Assembly: GCA_903924855.1 (NCBI GenBank)
Contig: CAIYCW010000055.1
Coordinates: forward strand, 1-64,000
Reading direction: 5' to 3'
Source of the DNA: an uncultured Rhodospirillales bacterium
Lineage (GTDB): Bacteria; Pseudomonadota; Alphaproteobacteria; Acetobacterales; Acetobacteraceae
DNA length: 64,000 nucleotides
Below the pieces are notes generated by a model, which was not told the origin of the DNA, made no database searches, and saw only the letters and a program-made list of their open reading frames with translations. Made by a program: the position numbers and the translations under genes. Shown piece by piece: positions 36,747 to 45,835 of the stretch; positions within the stretch are counted from its first letter, which is position 1, and each line of letters starts with the position of its first letter.

Positions 36747-39110
36747 TCAGTTGATCAGCGCATGGCCACCGATTAGCTTGGTGTCCTCCGCCAGCACGTT
36801 GAAGTATGTCACGGCGGTGCCGTAGCCCACCAGGATGACGCCATGGGTGGGATCGTCGGAGCTGAACAGCGTGATGGCGGCGTGGCCGTTATAGGTGCCG
36901 CTGCCCACGGTCAGCACCGAGCTTGCCGCCCCCTTGAGGTCGATGTTCAGCTCGTCCAGCCCGTACTGGTAGCCGGAGATCACCTCGATCCCATTGCTGG
37001 GTTGCAAGGTGATCTCGATCTCGGCGGTGGCGCTGGTCAGGAACAGCGTGCCGGGCACGCCGTTGAGCGTGATGGTGCCGTTGGCCAGGCCCGACGCATC
37101 ATAGGCCACGTTGCTGGTCAGCTGAACCAGTGTGGCGGGGCTTGTATGGGTCAGGGTGAGCGTGGAGACGCCCAAAGCTGTTTGGGTGGGCGTGACAAAG
37201 CCGTAGTAATCCAAGGCCTCGCCAAACAACGGCACCAGTTTCTGGATCGCGAAATCCTCCTCCGGCAGCGGGCCGGTGACGGTGCTGACGTAGTTGCCAG
37301 CACTGTTCAGCGCCCAAACGATGGCGCTGTCGGCAAGCTGATAAACGCTGCCGCCCTCCTCGAACACCACCTCATAGCCACCAGGGACAGCCACGGCCGC
37401 GTAGGGATCGTAGGCTCCAAACTCCCCTGGAGAGATCGGGGCGCCATTCAGACTGACGGCCGGGCCGGAGCCAAGGTTGTTCAGCAGATAATACGCGTTG
37501 GACAACGCCGCATACTCGAAGGTGGTGCCCCCAACGATTGAAAGTGTTTTTGTTTGAGGCTGGCCCACGAAACCATCCGCGTTGAAATCCTTGTCGAACA
37601 CGGTTTCCTGCGCCCACAGGGCCGGTGTTTCACCCGTCATGACGCCAGTGGCGGAGGTGTAGCTGCCGACAATGTTGAAATCGAGGCGAATGAAATTGGC
37701 GCCGTTCTCGAACATCACCGCATAACCGCCGGTCACACCGGTGACGGCCACGGGCGTGTAGCCATTGAAATGACCCGAGCTGATCGGAGTGCCTCCGACC
37801 GTGAGCACGGTGTATCTCGTGCCGTCGTAAATTTCGTATTCATCGGCGGCCTGATACAAATAGAGGGAGCCGCCGTTGTCGACGTAATTGTAATAGAGAC
37901 CGACGACGCCATCGCCGTTCAGATCGATTCCGAACGTATTCTCCAGGCTCTGCAGGGCAAAACTGGACCCTGCGAGCTGCGCGGTGACGGGTCCGGTGTA
38001 GTTGCCGGTGCCGTTGAATTCCAAGCCGATGTATTGCGAGCCGTTGCCGAACATGACCTCATAGCCGCCGGTGTTGCTGATAATTCCCACCGCGCTGTAG
38101 CCGTTGAAGTTGCCGGAAATGATCGGGCTGCCATTGACTTGCAGAACCGCCGCCAGACCCGCATTGTTCCAGATCGTGTATTCGTTTGCCTCCTGATACA
38201 GGGTGAATGTGGGTGCCTGGGTTTCGATTGTGGTGAACACCGGGCCTTCGGTGCCGTCCCCGTTGAGATCGTTGCTGAAGCTGCCCTCCAACATCTCCAG
38301 TGCAAGGCTGCCCGATGTCAGAACGCTGGTGGCGGCCGAGAGGTAGTTGCCGGAGCGATCGAAGTCGAGGCCGACGAAGTTGGTGCCGTTGCGAAACATC
38401 ACCTCGTAGCCGCCCGTCAGTCCCATCACCGCGATTGGCGTGTAGCCGTTGAACTGGCCGGATGTGATCGCGCTGCCGGCGACTGTGAGGACGGGTTTGG
38501 ACGTGCCGCTCCAGATTTCGAACACCTCGGCTGCCTGCGTCAGAACGACGTTGCCGCTGCCTTCGAGCGTCGTATAGACGGGCCCATAGGTGCCATCCAA
38601 GTTCAGATCAGCAAAGAAGGTGTTCTCCAGGCTCTCCAGCGCAAAGCTGGAGCCGGCCAGAACCGGGGTCGCGGCGGAGGTGTAGTTGCCATTGCTGTCG
38701 AAATCGAAACCGACAAAGCCGGTGCCGCTTTTGAACAGCACCTCGACACCCGTGCCGGACGAGATCATGTCAATCGGGGTGAAGCCGTTGAACTGGCCCG
38801 AGATGATCGGGTTTCCGGAGACCTGCAGGACCTCGAACGGCCCGGCGCCGCTGCTGAAGACGAACTCCTTGTCCACCGTGTAGAAGTTATAGGGTCCGAC
38901 CGAGGGGATCGTGGTCAGCACCGGACCGATATGACCGTCTCCGTCGAGATCAAAGCTGAACGCAGTCTCAAGCTCCTGGAGCGCAATCGTGCCGGAGCTC
39001 AGCGCGCTGGTGGCAGCCGAGGTGAAGGCGCCGGCGGAATTGAAGTCAAGGCCCAGGAAGGAGGTGGCGTTCTTGAACATCACCTCAAAGCCACCGGTGA
39101 CCGGGATCAC
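36747..39110 (-). CDS. Giant tandem-repeat protein A, C-terminal part (separated by a frameshift)
   Basis: This open frame (787 residues) is the continuation of the frame at 39,085-41,007. It starts in mid-repeat at VTGGFEVMFKNATSFLGLDF and holds the rest of unit 6, units 7-11 and the C-terminal domain. Units are about 115 residues and end in loops such as DLNLDGTYGP, DLNGDGTEGP and DLNGDGVVGL, resembling dockerin/EF-hand calcium loops. The unit before the last contains ALWAQETVF, a feature also of protein C. The final domain (HTSPATLVQLTSNVAYDASG onwards) includes GIEVISGYQYGLDELNIDLK and ends GGHALIN. Joined with its upstream part the gene would encode about 1,419 residues. Whether the split is real, a sequencing error or a phase switch is open. 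Confidence 0.8.
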   Translation of the reverse strand: MIPVTGGFEVMFKNATSFLGLDFNSAGAFTSAATSALSSGTIALQELETAFSFDLDGDGHIGPVLTTIPSVGPYNFYTVDKEFVFSSGAGPFEVLQVSGNPIISGQFNGFTPIDMISSGTGVEVLFKSGTGFVGFDFDSNGNYTSAATPVLAGSSFALESLENTFFADLNLDGTYGPVYTTLEGSGNVVLTQAAEVFEIWSGTSKPVLTVAGSAITSGQFNGYTPIAVMGLTGGYEVMFRNGTNFVGLDFDRSGNYLSAATSVLTSGSLALEMLEGSFSNDLNGDGTEGPVFTTIETQAPTFTLYQEANEYTIWNNAGLAAVLQVNGSPIISGNFNGYSAVGIISNTGGYEVMFGNGSQYIGLEFNGTGNYTGPVTAQLAGSSFALQSLENTFGIDLNGDGVVGLYYNYVDNGGSLYLYQAADEYEIYDGTRYTVLTVGGTPISSGHFNGYTPVAVTGVTGGYAVMFENGANFIRLDFNIVGSYTSATGVMTGETPALWAQETVFDKDFNADGFVGQPQTKTLSIVGGTTFEYAALSNAYYLLNNLGSGPAVSLNGAPISPGEFGAYDPYAAVAVPGGYEVVFEEGGSVYQLADSAIVWALNSAGNYVSTVTGPLPEEDFAIQKLVPLFGEALDYYGFVTPTQTALGVSTLTLTHTSPATLVQLTSNVAYDASGLANGTITLNGVPGTLFLTSATAEIEITLQPSNGIEVISGYQYGLDELNIDLKGAASSVLTVGSGTYNGHAAITLFSSDDPTHGVILVGYGTAVTYFNVLAEDTKLIGGHALIN

Positions 39111-41007
39111 CGCTTCCGGCGTGTAGCCGTTGAACTGACCCGAGAAAATCGGGCTGCCCCCCGACAGTCAGGAAGGCGGACACTGCGCCACTGCTGAGAA
39201 CATAGGCACTGTTCTCCTGGGAAATCGTTGTCACGCCGAGTTGCGCCACTCTTGAGACGAAGATCGGGCCAATAGTGCCATCCCCGTTCAGATCGGTGTT
39301 GAACACCGGCTCAAGGCTTTGCAAGGCAAAGGAACTGCCGGCGAGCACGCTTGTCGCAGCCGAGGTGAAGGCGCCCGCGACGTTGAAATCGAGACCGGCA
39401 AAGCCGGTGCCGCTTTGGAACATCACCTCGAAACCGCCCGTGACCGGAATCTCCGCCAGCGGGGTGAAGCCGTTGAAATGACCCGAGATGATCGAGCTGC
39501 CGCCGACCTGCAGGATCGCCGAAAATGCGGGCCCGTTGGTGAGTTCATAGACGTCGTCCACCTGGAACAGGCTGTAGCCGCTGTTGGTGTCGATCAGCGT
39601 GGAGGTGGGCGAGTGGAGGTCCAGCGTGGCGTTGAACGCGCCGTTCAGGCTCTCCAGCGCATAGGTCCCCGATTGCAGCACGCCGGTTGCAGCAGAGGTG
39701 AGATTGCCGGTGGTATCGAATTCAAGACCGACGAAACTGGTGCCGTTTCGAAACATCACCTCATAGCCGGCGGCATTGGACAGCATGGCAACGGGGCTGT
39801 AGCCGTTGAAACTGCCTGACACGATGTCGCTGCCGCCCGATTGCAGGAAGACCTTGATCGAACCGCCGCTGGTGATGGCAAAATTGTCGGCCTCCAACAT
39901 GAGACCGTAGACCCCATTGGTGCCGATGGAGCTTGTGTTTGGCCCGATGCGGCCGGTTTGGTCGAGCGAGGTGTTGAACGCTGCGTCCAGGCTCTCCAGC
40001 GCGTAGCTGCCCGCTTGCAGCGCAGAGGTCGCGGCCGAGGTGAAGGTGCCGGCGGCGTTGAATTCCAGGCCCACGAATGTGGTGCCGCTTTGGAACATCA
40101 CCTCATAGCCAGGCGTGTTCGAGAGCAAGCCGACTGGGGCATAGCCGTTGAAACCACCGGGGAAGATGATCGTTCCGGATACCACAAGCGGCCCCACCAC
40201 GGTGCCGGCGCTGGTGAACGCATAGGCGTCGGTGAGTGAGCCGATCGTGTAAAGCCCGTTGCTGACAACGGGTGTCAGATGTGGTCCGACAACGCCATCG
40301 CGGTTCAGGTCGGAGCGGAACGATGATTCAAGGCTCTCCAGCGCATAGGTTCCGCGGTGAAGCTGGCCGGTCGCGGCGGAGACGTAGGCGCCGGCGGTGT
40401 TGAATTGCAGGGCCTCGAAAATGTTGGTGTCTGCGCTTTCGAACATCACCTCGTAGCCGCCGGCATTGACCAGCAAGGCCACGGCTTGGTCGCTCTGACC
40501 GCTGGACGTGGTCGGGGTTCCGGCGACGTTGAGAATGCCCTGCACCGATCCACCGACGGTGATTTCATACTCGTCAGCGACCTGGACCAGGTCGAACAGG
40601 GCGGCACCTTGGGTGTTGTAGGCGATCGTGGTGCTGGTCACACCGGTCGTGCCATCGGCGTTGAGGTCGGTGTTGAAGCCAGGCTCCAGGCTTTCCAGCG
40701 CATAGGAGCTGCCGGTGAGCACGCCGGTTGCGGCGGAGGTGAAGTTGCCGCCGGCGTTGAAGTCGAGGCCGACATAGCTTGCGCCGTCCTCGAACATCAC
40801 CTCATAGCCGCCGCCGGTGATGGCCTCGATCCCGATCGGGGTATAGCCGTTCAGGGTGTTGGAGATGGCAACGCCGCCAATTTCGAGCGTTGCTTCGAGC
40901 GTGGTGCCGCTTGAGACCTGAAAGGCGCCGTTTGATGCGATGTGATAGATCGAGAGCGCGCCGTTGGAGGCAACGCGGGCGGAGAGCAATACCGGCAAAA
41001 CGATCAC
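39085..41007 (-). CDS. Giant tandem-repeat protein A, N-terminal part (separated by a frameshift)
   Basis: 640-residue frame. It begins VASNGALSIYHIASNGAFQV, matching the N-termini of proteins B and C, and has no signal peptide. Repeat units 1-5 and half of unit 6 follow, with the consensus EITSGG...LQV.G..I.SG.FNGY.P.A, GGYEVMF.SGT.FVGL.F and G.FTSAAT..L.GSYALESL. The last 19 residues (from PDFLGSVQRLH) do not fit the repeat; removing one base from the C6 run at 39,157 restores it. The start codon is GTG at 41007 or TTG at 40998; GGAG at 41,009 suits the TTG better. Together with the next frame it is a single gene or former gene. Confidence 0.8.
   Translation of the reverse strand: MIVLPVLLSARVASNGALSIYHIASNGAFQVSSGTTLEATLEIGGVAISNTLNGYTPIGIEAITGGGYEVMFEDGASYVGLDFNAGGNFTSAATGVLTGSSYALESLEPGFNTDLNADGTTGVTSTTIAYNTQGAALFDLVQVADEYEITVGGSVQGILNVAGTPTTSSGQSDQAVALLVNAGGYEVMFESADTNIFEALQFNTAGAYVSAATGQLHRGTYALESLESSFRSDLNRDGVVGPHLTPVVSNGLYTIGSLTDAYAFTSAGTVVGPLVVSGTIIFPGGFNGYAPVGLLSNTPGYEVMFQSGTTFVGLEFNAAGTFTSAATSALQAGSYALESLDAAFNTSLDQTGRIGPNTSSIGTNGVYGLMLEADNFAITSGGSIKVFLQSGGSDIVSGSFNGYSPVAMLSNAAGYEVMFRNGTSFVGLEFDTTGNLTSAATGVLQSGTYALESLNGAFNATLDLHSPTSTLIDTNSGYSLFQVDDVYELTNGPAFSAILQVGGSSIISGHFNGFTPLAEIPVTGGFEVMFQSGTGFAGLDFNVAGAFTSAATSVLAGSSFALQSLEPVFNTDLNGDGTIGPIFVSRVAQLGVTTISQENSAYVLSSGAVSAFLTVGGQPDFLGSVQRLHAGSGDPGHRWL
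39157..39162. other. C6 homopolymer run at the frameshift point of giant gene A
   Basis: Six consecutive C on the plus strand (G6 on the coding strand) at the point where the coding frame jumps. With five bases the reading is GGSPIFSGQFNGYTPEAVIP, a perfect repeat unit. The total span 36,747-41,007 is one base more than a multiple of three. Confidence 0.85.
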
Positions 41008-41175
41008 TCCACGTCAGAGACCGCGGCCTTGATCGGTCAGGATTTATGATCCGTTGCGCGTCTCGTTGCTTTCAGGGCGAAAGCTCACACAGAAATCATT
41101 GCGATGCCAGGAAATTTGTTGGAATCTCGATATATGTTGCACCATTGTGTGCGATCGCGCTGACGGAATCCGGGG
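41008..41175. other. Intergenic region upstream of giant gene A
   Basis: 168 bases between genes B and A. It contains GTTGCAC (41,136-41,142) and ACGGAAT (41,163-41,169), which also occur in the same order upstream of gene B (45,765 and 45,791). The stretch around 41,112-41,140 is AT-rich, compatible with a promoter. No hairpin terminator is evident. Confidence 0.45.
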
Positions 41176-44100
41176 TCAGGTGATCACGGCATGGCCACCG
41201 ATGAAAGTCGTGTGGTTGGTCGGCACACTGTCCGATGTCACCATGGTGCCATAGCCCACCAGAATGACCCCGTGAGTTGGATCGGCCAAGCTGAAAAGCG
41301 TGATCGCAGCCTGGTTGTCATAGGTGCCGCTGCCCACCGTCAGCACCGAGCTTGCCGCGCCCTTGAGGTCGATGTTGAGCTGATCCAGCCCGTATTGGTA
41401 GCCGGAGATCACCTCGATCCCGAGGGTCTTTTGCAGCGATATGTCGATCGTGGCGGTGGCACTGGTGAGGACAAGCGTGGCGGGCGTGCCGGTGAGGGTG
41501 AAGGTGAAGCGGCCGAGGCCCTCCCCGGCATAAGCGGTGTTGTTGGCCAGTTGCACCGTGGTGGCGGGGCTTGCTTGCGTCAGGCTGAGCGTGTTCAGCC
41601 CGGACGATACCTGGGTGGACAGCACCTGGGTGGACAGCCGGCCATCGCCATTGAGATCCTGCCCGAACACCGGCTCCAGCTGCTCCAGGGAGAAATCCTG
41701 GCCGGTGACCGGACCTGTCACCAGGCTGGTGTAGTTGCCGGCGCTGTTGACGGCCCAGACGATATAGGTGTCGGACGCGGTGTCCTTGAACGCCACCTCG
41801 TAGCCGCCGCCGGTCACCGCAACCGCGCCGATCGGGTTGATTGTGCCAAGCTGGCCCGAGCTGACCGGGACAGAGTTCACCTGCAGCTCCGGGCCAGACC
41901 CCTGGGCGTCGTAGAGATAGTAGCTGCTGAACGCCACAAGGGTCAGTGTGGTGCCATTGTCGGTCTGGATGGCGGATTGCGGCAGACCGACCAGGCCATC
42001 GCCGTTGAGATCGGTTGCGAATTCTGTCTCCAGGCTTTCAAGAGCCGTGCTGGACCCGGCCAACAACGCGGTGTCGGCGGAGAGGAAGTTGCCGCTGGTG
42101 TCAAACTCGAGACCGATGAAGCCGGTGGCGCTGTTGAACATCACCTCATAGCCGCCGGCATTGGACAGCACAGCCAGCGGGTTGAAACCGGCAAATTGGC
42201 CGGACATGATTGGGGCACCCGAGATCCGCAGGACGGTTTGCGAAACATTACCGTTGTCGTCCGCAAGCCGGTGGTCCTCTATCACGAACAGGTTGTCTTC
42301 GATGAACAGGCCGAGGGGACCGTTTTCTCCGATAAAAGACTGCATCGGTCCCACCACGCCGTTGTGATCGAGATCGTAACCGAACTGCTGCTCCACCAGG
42401 TGCAGTGCGTAGGTTCCCGAGGTCAACACACCGGTGGCGGCGGAGAGCTCGTGTCCGGAGGTGTCGAAATCCAGGCCGATGAAGCTGTTGGCGCTGTTGA
42501 ACATCACCTCATAGCTGCCGGCATTGGCGATCACCGCCTCCGCCGTGAAGCCAAAGAACTGTCCCGAGATGATGGGCTTGCTGGAGACCAGCAGCACGGC
42601 GGATTGTGGACCACTCGTGATCTCAAACACATTGCCCGCCAGGTTGAGCACGGGGGTGATTGCGTTCAACGAGACCGGGCTTTCGATCACGACCAGATTG
42701 GGGCCGATCGTGCCGTCACCGTTCAGATCGACGTTGAAGCCTCGCTCCAGGCTTTCCAGCGCGTAGCTGCCCGATGCCAGGAGGCCGGTGACCGCTGAGA
42801 GATATGCGCCGTTGGTATTGAAATCGAGCGCGACAAAGGATGCGCCGCTGCTGAACATGATTTCGAACGCGGCCCCGTCCATCGTCACGGCCTGTGGCGT
42901 GAAGCCGCCGAACTGGCCTGAGATGATGGCCCTGCCGTTGATCTGCAGGATGCCCTGCACCGCACCACCGCTGGTGATCTCGAACTCATCGGCCACACCA
43001 ACCAGATTGAGCGCGCCGTTGGTGGCGATCACCGTGCTGGTCACGCCGATGACACCATCTCCATTCAGATCGTCGCCGCCGACATACTGGTTGCCGAATG
43101 CCGTCTCCTGGCTCTCCAGCGCGTAGGAGCTGCCGGCCAGCAAACCCGTGTCGGCGGAGAGGTAGTTGCCGCTGATGTCAAACTCGAGCCCGATGAAGCC
43201 GGTGGCGCTGTTGAACATCACCTCATAGCCACCGAAATTGGACAACAGCCCGATCGGGTCGAAGCCGTTGAAGTGGCCTGAAATGATAGGAGAACCCGAA
43301 ATCTGCAGAACAGCCCAAGACGCTTGGGAAATCCCCGGCAAATTCTTTCCATTCTGGATCACGAACACATTATCTTCTTGAAACAAATATTGGCCGCTGT
43401 CGTATTGGATTGGCTGTTCTATCGGCCCTACGTTCCCATCTCCATCGAGATCGTAACCAAACTGCCGCTCCACCACGTGCAGGGCAAAGCTGCCCGATGT
43501 CAGCACGCCGGTGGCGGCGGAGAGGAAGTTGCCGGCGCTGTCGAAATCGAGGCCGATGAAGCTGGTGTCGCTGTTGAACATCACCTCATAGCCGCCGGTA
43601 TTGGCGATCACCGCCTCCGCCGTGAAGCCGAAGAACTGTCCCGAGATGATGGGCTTGCTGGAGACCAGCAGCACGGCTGATTGTGCACCACTTGTGATCT
43701 CAAACGCGTTGCCCGCCAGATTGAGCACTGGGCTGGTTGCGTCCAACGCAAGCGCGGCTTCGATCGGGACGAGATTGGGGCCGATTGTGCCATCACCGTT
43801 CAGATCGGCGTTGAAGCCCGGCTCCAGGCTTTCCAGCGCGTAGCTGCCCGATGTCAGGATACCGGTGGCTGCTGAGAGATATGCGCCTTTGGTATTGAAA
43901 TCGAGCGCGACAAAGGATGCGCCGCTGCTGAACATGATTTCGAATGCGGCCCCGTCCATCGTCACGGCTTGTGGCGTGTAGCCGGCAAACTGGCCTGAGA
44001 TGATGGGGCTGCCGTTGATCTGCAGGATGGCCTGCACGGTGCCGCCGCTGGTGATCTCGAACTCATCGGCCAAGCCAACCAGATTGAGCGCGCCGTTGGT

Positions 44101-45672
44101 GGCGATGGTGGTGGAGAGCACGCCAATCGTGCCATCACCGTTGAGATCATCGTCGAGCGATGACTCAAGATTTTCGAGCGCGAGCGAGTTGCCCGCGAGT
44201 ATGCCGGTTGCGGCTGAGGCGTAGTGACCGCCGCTGTCAAAATTAAGCTCAATAAACTTTGTATCGCCCTTGAAGACCACGTCGAATGGGCCGGGGCCCT
44301 GGGTCACGTACACCGGTGTGTAACCGCCAAGCTGTTCCGATGTCATCGGTGCGCCCGACAATGTCAGAAAAGAAGAGGCAACGGCTGATGTTGTGAGCAA
44401 GCCACCAGTTAGGTGATCATAGCCTGTGATCGTGAATGTGTCGAAGTTGATTTCGTATTGATCAGCGACCGTGATGAGATATCGGGCATAGGGTGAATAT
44501 CCTGGCGACTCTGGAAATGGGTGCTCGTCCAGAGTGACGCTGGTGAGGCCCGTCGTGCCATCGCCGTTGAGATCGACACCGAACGTGTTTTCCAGGCTTT
44601 CCAGCGCGTAAGAACCGCCGGCTAGCAGGCTCGTTGCGGCCGAGGTGAGATTGCCGGCACTGTCGACGTTGAGCGCGATGAAACTGGAGCCGCTCTGGAA
44701 CATCACCTCATAGCCGCCACCGCTCGCCAGCACACCATCCGGCGTGAAGCCGCCGAAACGGCCGGAGATGATCGGGCTTCCCGAATATGTCAGGATCTGA
44801 GCCATCGCAGCGCCGCTGATGATCTCAAACTCGTCCGCAACCGAGACCAGCGCCACCGGTCCGTTGACTGCTATGGTGCTGCTGGCAAGGCCTGTTGTGC
44901 CATCGCCGTTGAGGTCGTAGCCCAAGCCCAACTCTAGGCTTTCCAGCGCATATGAGCTGCCGGCCAGCAGGCTGGTCGCGGCTGAGAGATAGTTGCCGCT
45001 GCTGTTGAAATCGAGGCCGATAAACGATGTGCCGCTTTTGAAAACCACCTCAAAGCCGCCAGACGGCTGGGTGACGAACGCGGGGACAAAGCCATGAAAC
45101 TGGCCGGAAACGATGGGGGACCCCGACACGGTCAGGATGACAGATGTCTCCGTCACAGCGCCATATGTATACCCTTGGCTGCTGACTTCGTTCGCAAAGG
45201 AATCAGTGACAACTTCATACTCATCCGCGACCTGGAGCACGCTATGGGCGGAAGCTGGATATTCTCCCTGGGTCAGAAACGGTCCACTATAGATTGTGGA
45301 TGTCATCGGGCCACGAGAACCATCACTGTTGAGGTCGTCCGCGAAGCCTCGCTCCAGGGATTGCAGCGCGTAGGAACTGCCGGCCAGTACAGCCGTGGCG
45401 GCCGAGGTGAAATTGCCGCCCGCGTCGAAATCCAACCCGATGAAGGTGTCTGTCGTGGCATCCCGCCACATCACCTCGTAGCCGCCGCCCACGATGGCTT
45501 CGAGGGCGATCGGGTTGTAGGCGCCAAATTGTCCGGAGCTGATCGGCAGGCCGCTGAGTTCCAGCGTGGCCTCAAGCGTTGATCCGCTCGACACCTCGTA
45601 GACGGTTCCTGATTGCAACAGCGTCAACGCGCCGTTGTACGCAATCGTCACCTGCGGCAGATCCGCCATCAT
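41176..45672 (-). CDS. Giant tandem-repeat protein B
   Basis: 1,498 residues from the ATG at 45672 (GGAG 6 bases upstream). The frame opens at 45,771, but that start lies in the conserved upstream motif. It has no signal peptide. Eleven repeat units of about 115-140 residues, then the C-terminal domain (LTQASPATTVQLANNTAYAG; GIEVISGYQYGLDQLNIDLK; ending GGHAVIT). Most units close with a DxNxDGxxG loop (DLNGDGTTGL, DLNGDGTIGP, DLDGDGNVGP). Units 5-7 and 8-10 are near copies of each other, a block duplication. The last unit (VTGQDFSLEQLEPVFGQDLN) is a distinct cap also found in protein C. I infer a calcium-binding surface or secreted protein; no known function. Confidence 0.85.
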   Translation of the reverse strand: MMADLPQVTIAYNGALTLLQSGTVYEVSSGSTLEATLELSGLPISSGQFGAYNPIALEAIVGGGYEVMWRDATTDTFIGLDFDAGGNFTSAATAVLAGSSYALQSLERGFADDLNSDGSRGPMTSTIYSGPFLTQGEYPASAHSVLQVADEYEVVTDSFANEVSSQGYTYGAVTETSVILTVSGSPIVSGQFHGFVPAFVTQPSGGFEVVFKSGTSFIGLDFNSSGNYLSAATSLLAGSSYALESLELGLGYDLNGDGTTGLASSTIAVNGPVALVSVADEFEIISGAAMAQILTYSGSPIISGRFGGFTPDGVLASGGGYEVMFQSGSSFIALNVDSAGNLTSAATSLLAGGSYALESLENTFGVDLNGDGTTGLTSVTLDEHPFPESPGYSPYARYLITVADQYEINFDTFTITGYDHLTGGLLTTSAVASSFLTLSGAPMTSEQLGGYTPVYVTQGPGPFDVVFKGDTKFIELNFDSGGHYASAATGILAGNSLALENLESSLDDDLNGDGTIGVLSTTIATNGALNLVGLADEFEITSGGTVQAILQINGSPIISGQFAGYTPQAVTMDGAAFEIMFSSGASFVALDFNTKGAYLSAATGILTSGSYALESLEPGFNADLNGDGTIGPNLVPIEAALALDATSPVLNLAGNAFEITSGAQSAVLLVSSKPIISGQFFGFTAEAVIANTGGYEVMFNSDTSFIGLDFDSAGNFLSAATGVLTSGSFALHVVERQFGYDLDGDGNVGPIEQPIQYDSGQYLFQEDNVFVIQNGKNLPGISQASWAVLQISGSPIISGHFNGFDPIGLLSNFGGYEVMFNSATGFIGLEFDISGNYLSADTGLLAGSSYALESQETAFGNQYVGGDDLNGDGVIGVTSTVIATNGALNLVGVADEFEITSGGAVQGILQINGRAIISGQFGGFTPQAVTMDGAAFEIMFSSGASFVALDFNTNGAYLSAVTGLLASGSYALESLERGFNVDLNGDGTIGPNLVVIESPVSLNAITPVLNLAGNVFEITSGPQSAVLLVSSKPIISGQFFGFTAEAVIANAGSYEVMFNSANSFIGLDFDTSGHELSAATGVLTSGTYALHLVEQQFGYDLDHNGVVGPMQSFIGENGPLGLFIEDNLFVIEDHRLADDNGNVSQTVLRISGAPIMSGQFAGFNPLAVLSNAGGYEVMFNSATGFIGLEFDTSGNFLSADTALLAGSSTALESLETEFATDLNGDGLVGLPQSAIQTDNGTTLTLVAFSSYYLYDAQGSGPELQVNSVPVSSGQLGTINPIGAVAVTGGGYEVAFKDTASDTYIVWAVNSAGNYTSLVTGPVTGQDFSLEQLEPVFGQDLNGDGRLSTQVLSTQVSSGLNTLSLTQASPATTVQLANNTAYAGEGLGRFTFTLTGTPATLVLTSATATIDISLQKTLGIEVISGYQYGLDQLNIDLKGAASSVLTVGSGTYDNQAAITLFSLADPTHGVILVGYGTMVTSDSVPTNHTTFIGGHAVIT

Positions 45673-45835
45673 GGTCACTCCGTCGAGGAGACGACGGACA
45701 TCACATGCGTGTTGCTCCGGAAATACCGCCTGCCAGATGATATTTTCTATTTCTGGGATCGATCGTTGCACATATCACGCATGCCGCCTAACGGAATTCT
45801 TCCGCCTGACGCAGGATTCAACCCGGCCGCTGGTC
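45673..45835. other. Intergenic region upstream of giant gene B
   Basis: 163 bases. It contains GTTGCAC (45,765-45,771) and ACGGAAT (45,791-45,797), as upstream of gene A, beside an AT-rich stretch TATTTTCTATTTC (45,741-45,753). These are candidate elements of a shared promoter. Confidence 0.45.

Noticed and set aside
37554-39197. 547-residue plus-strand frame opposite giant gene A
   Set aside because: Mirror of the repeat gene: its periodicity and composition follow the coding strand, and it has no family signature or ribosome site.
41191-42798. 535-residue plus-strand frame opposite giant gene B
   Set aside because: Shadow frame caused by the regular codon pattern of the repeats.
45673-45771. 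Upstream 33-residue extension of giant protein B
   Set aside because: It overlaps the motif shared with the gene A upstream region and does not match the paralogous N-termini.
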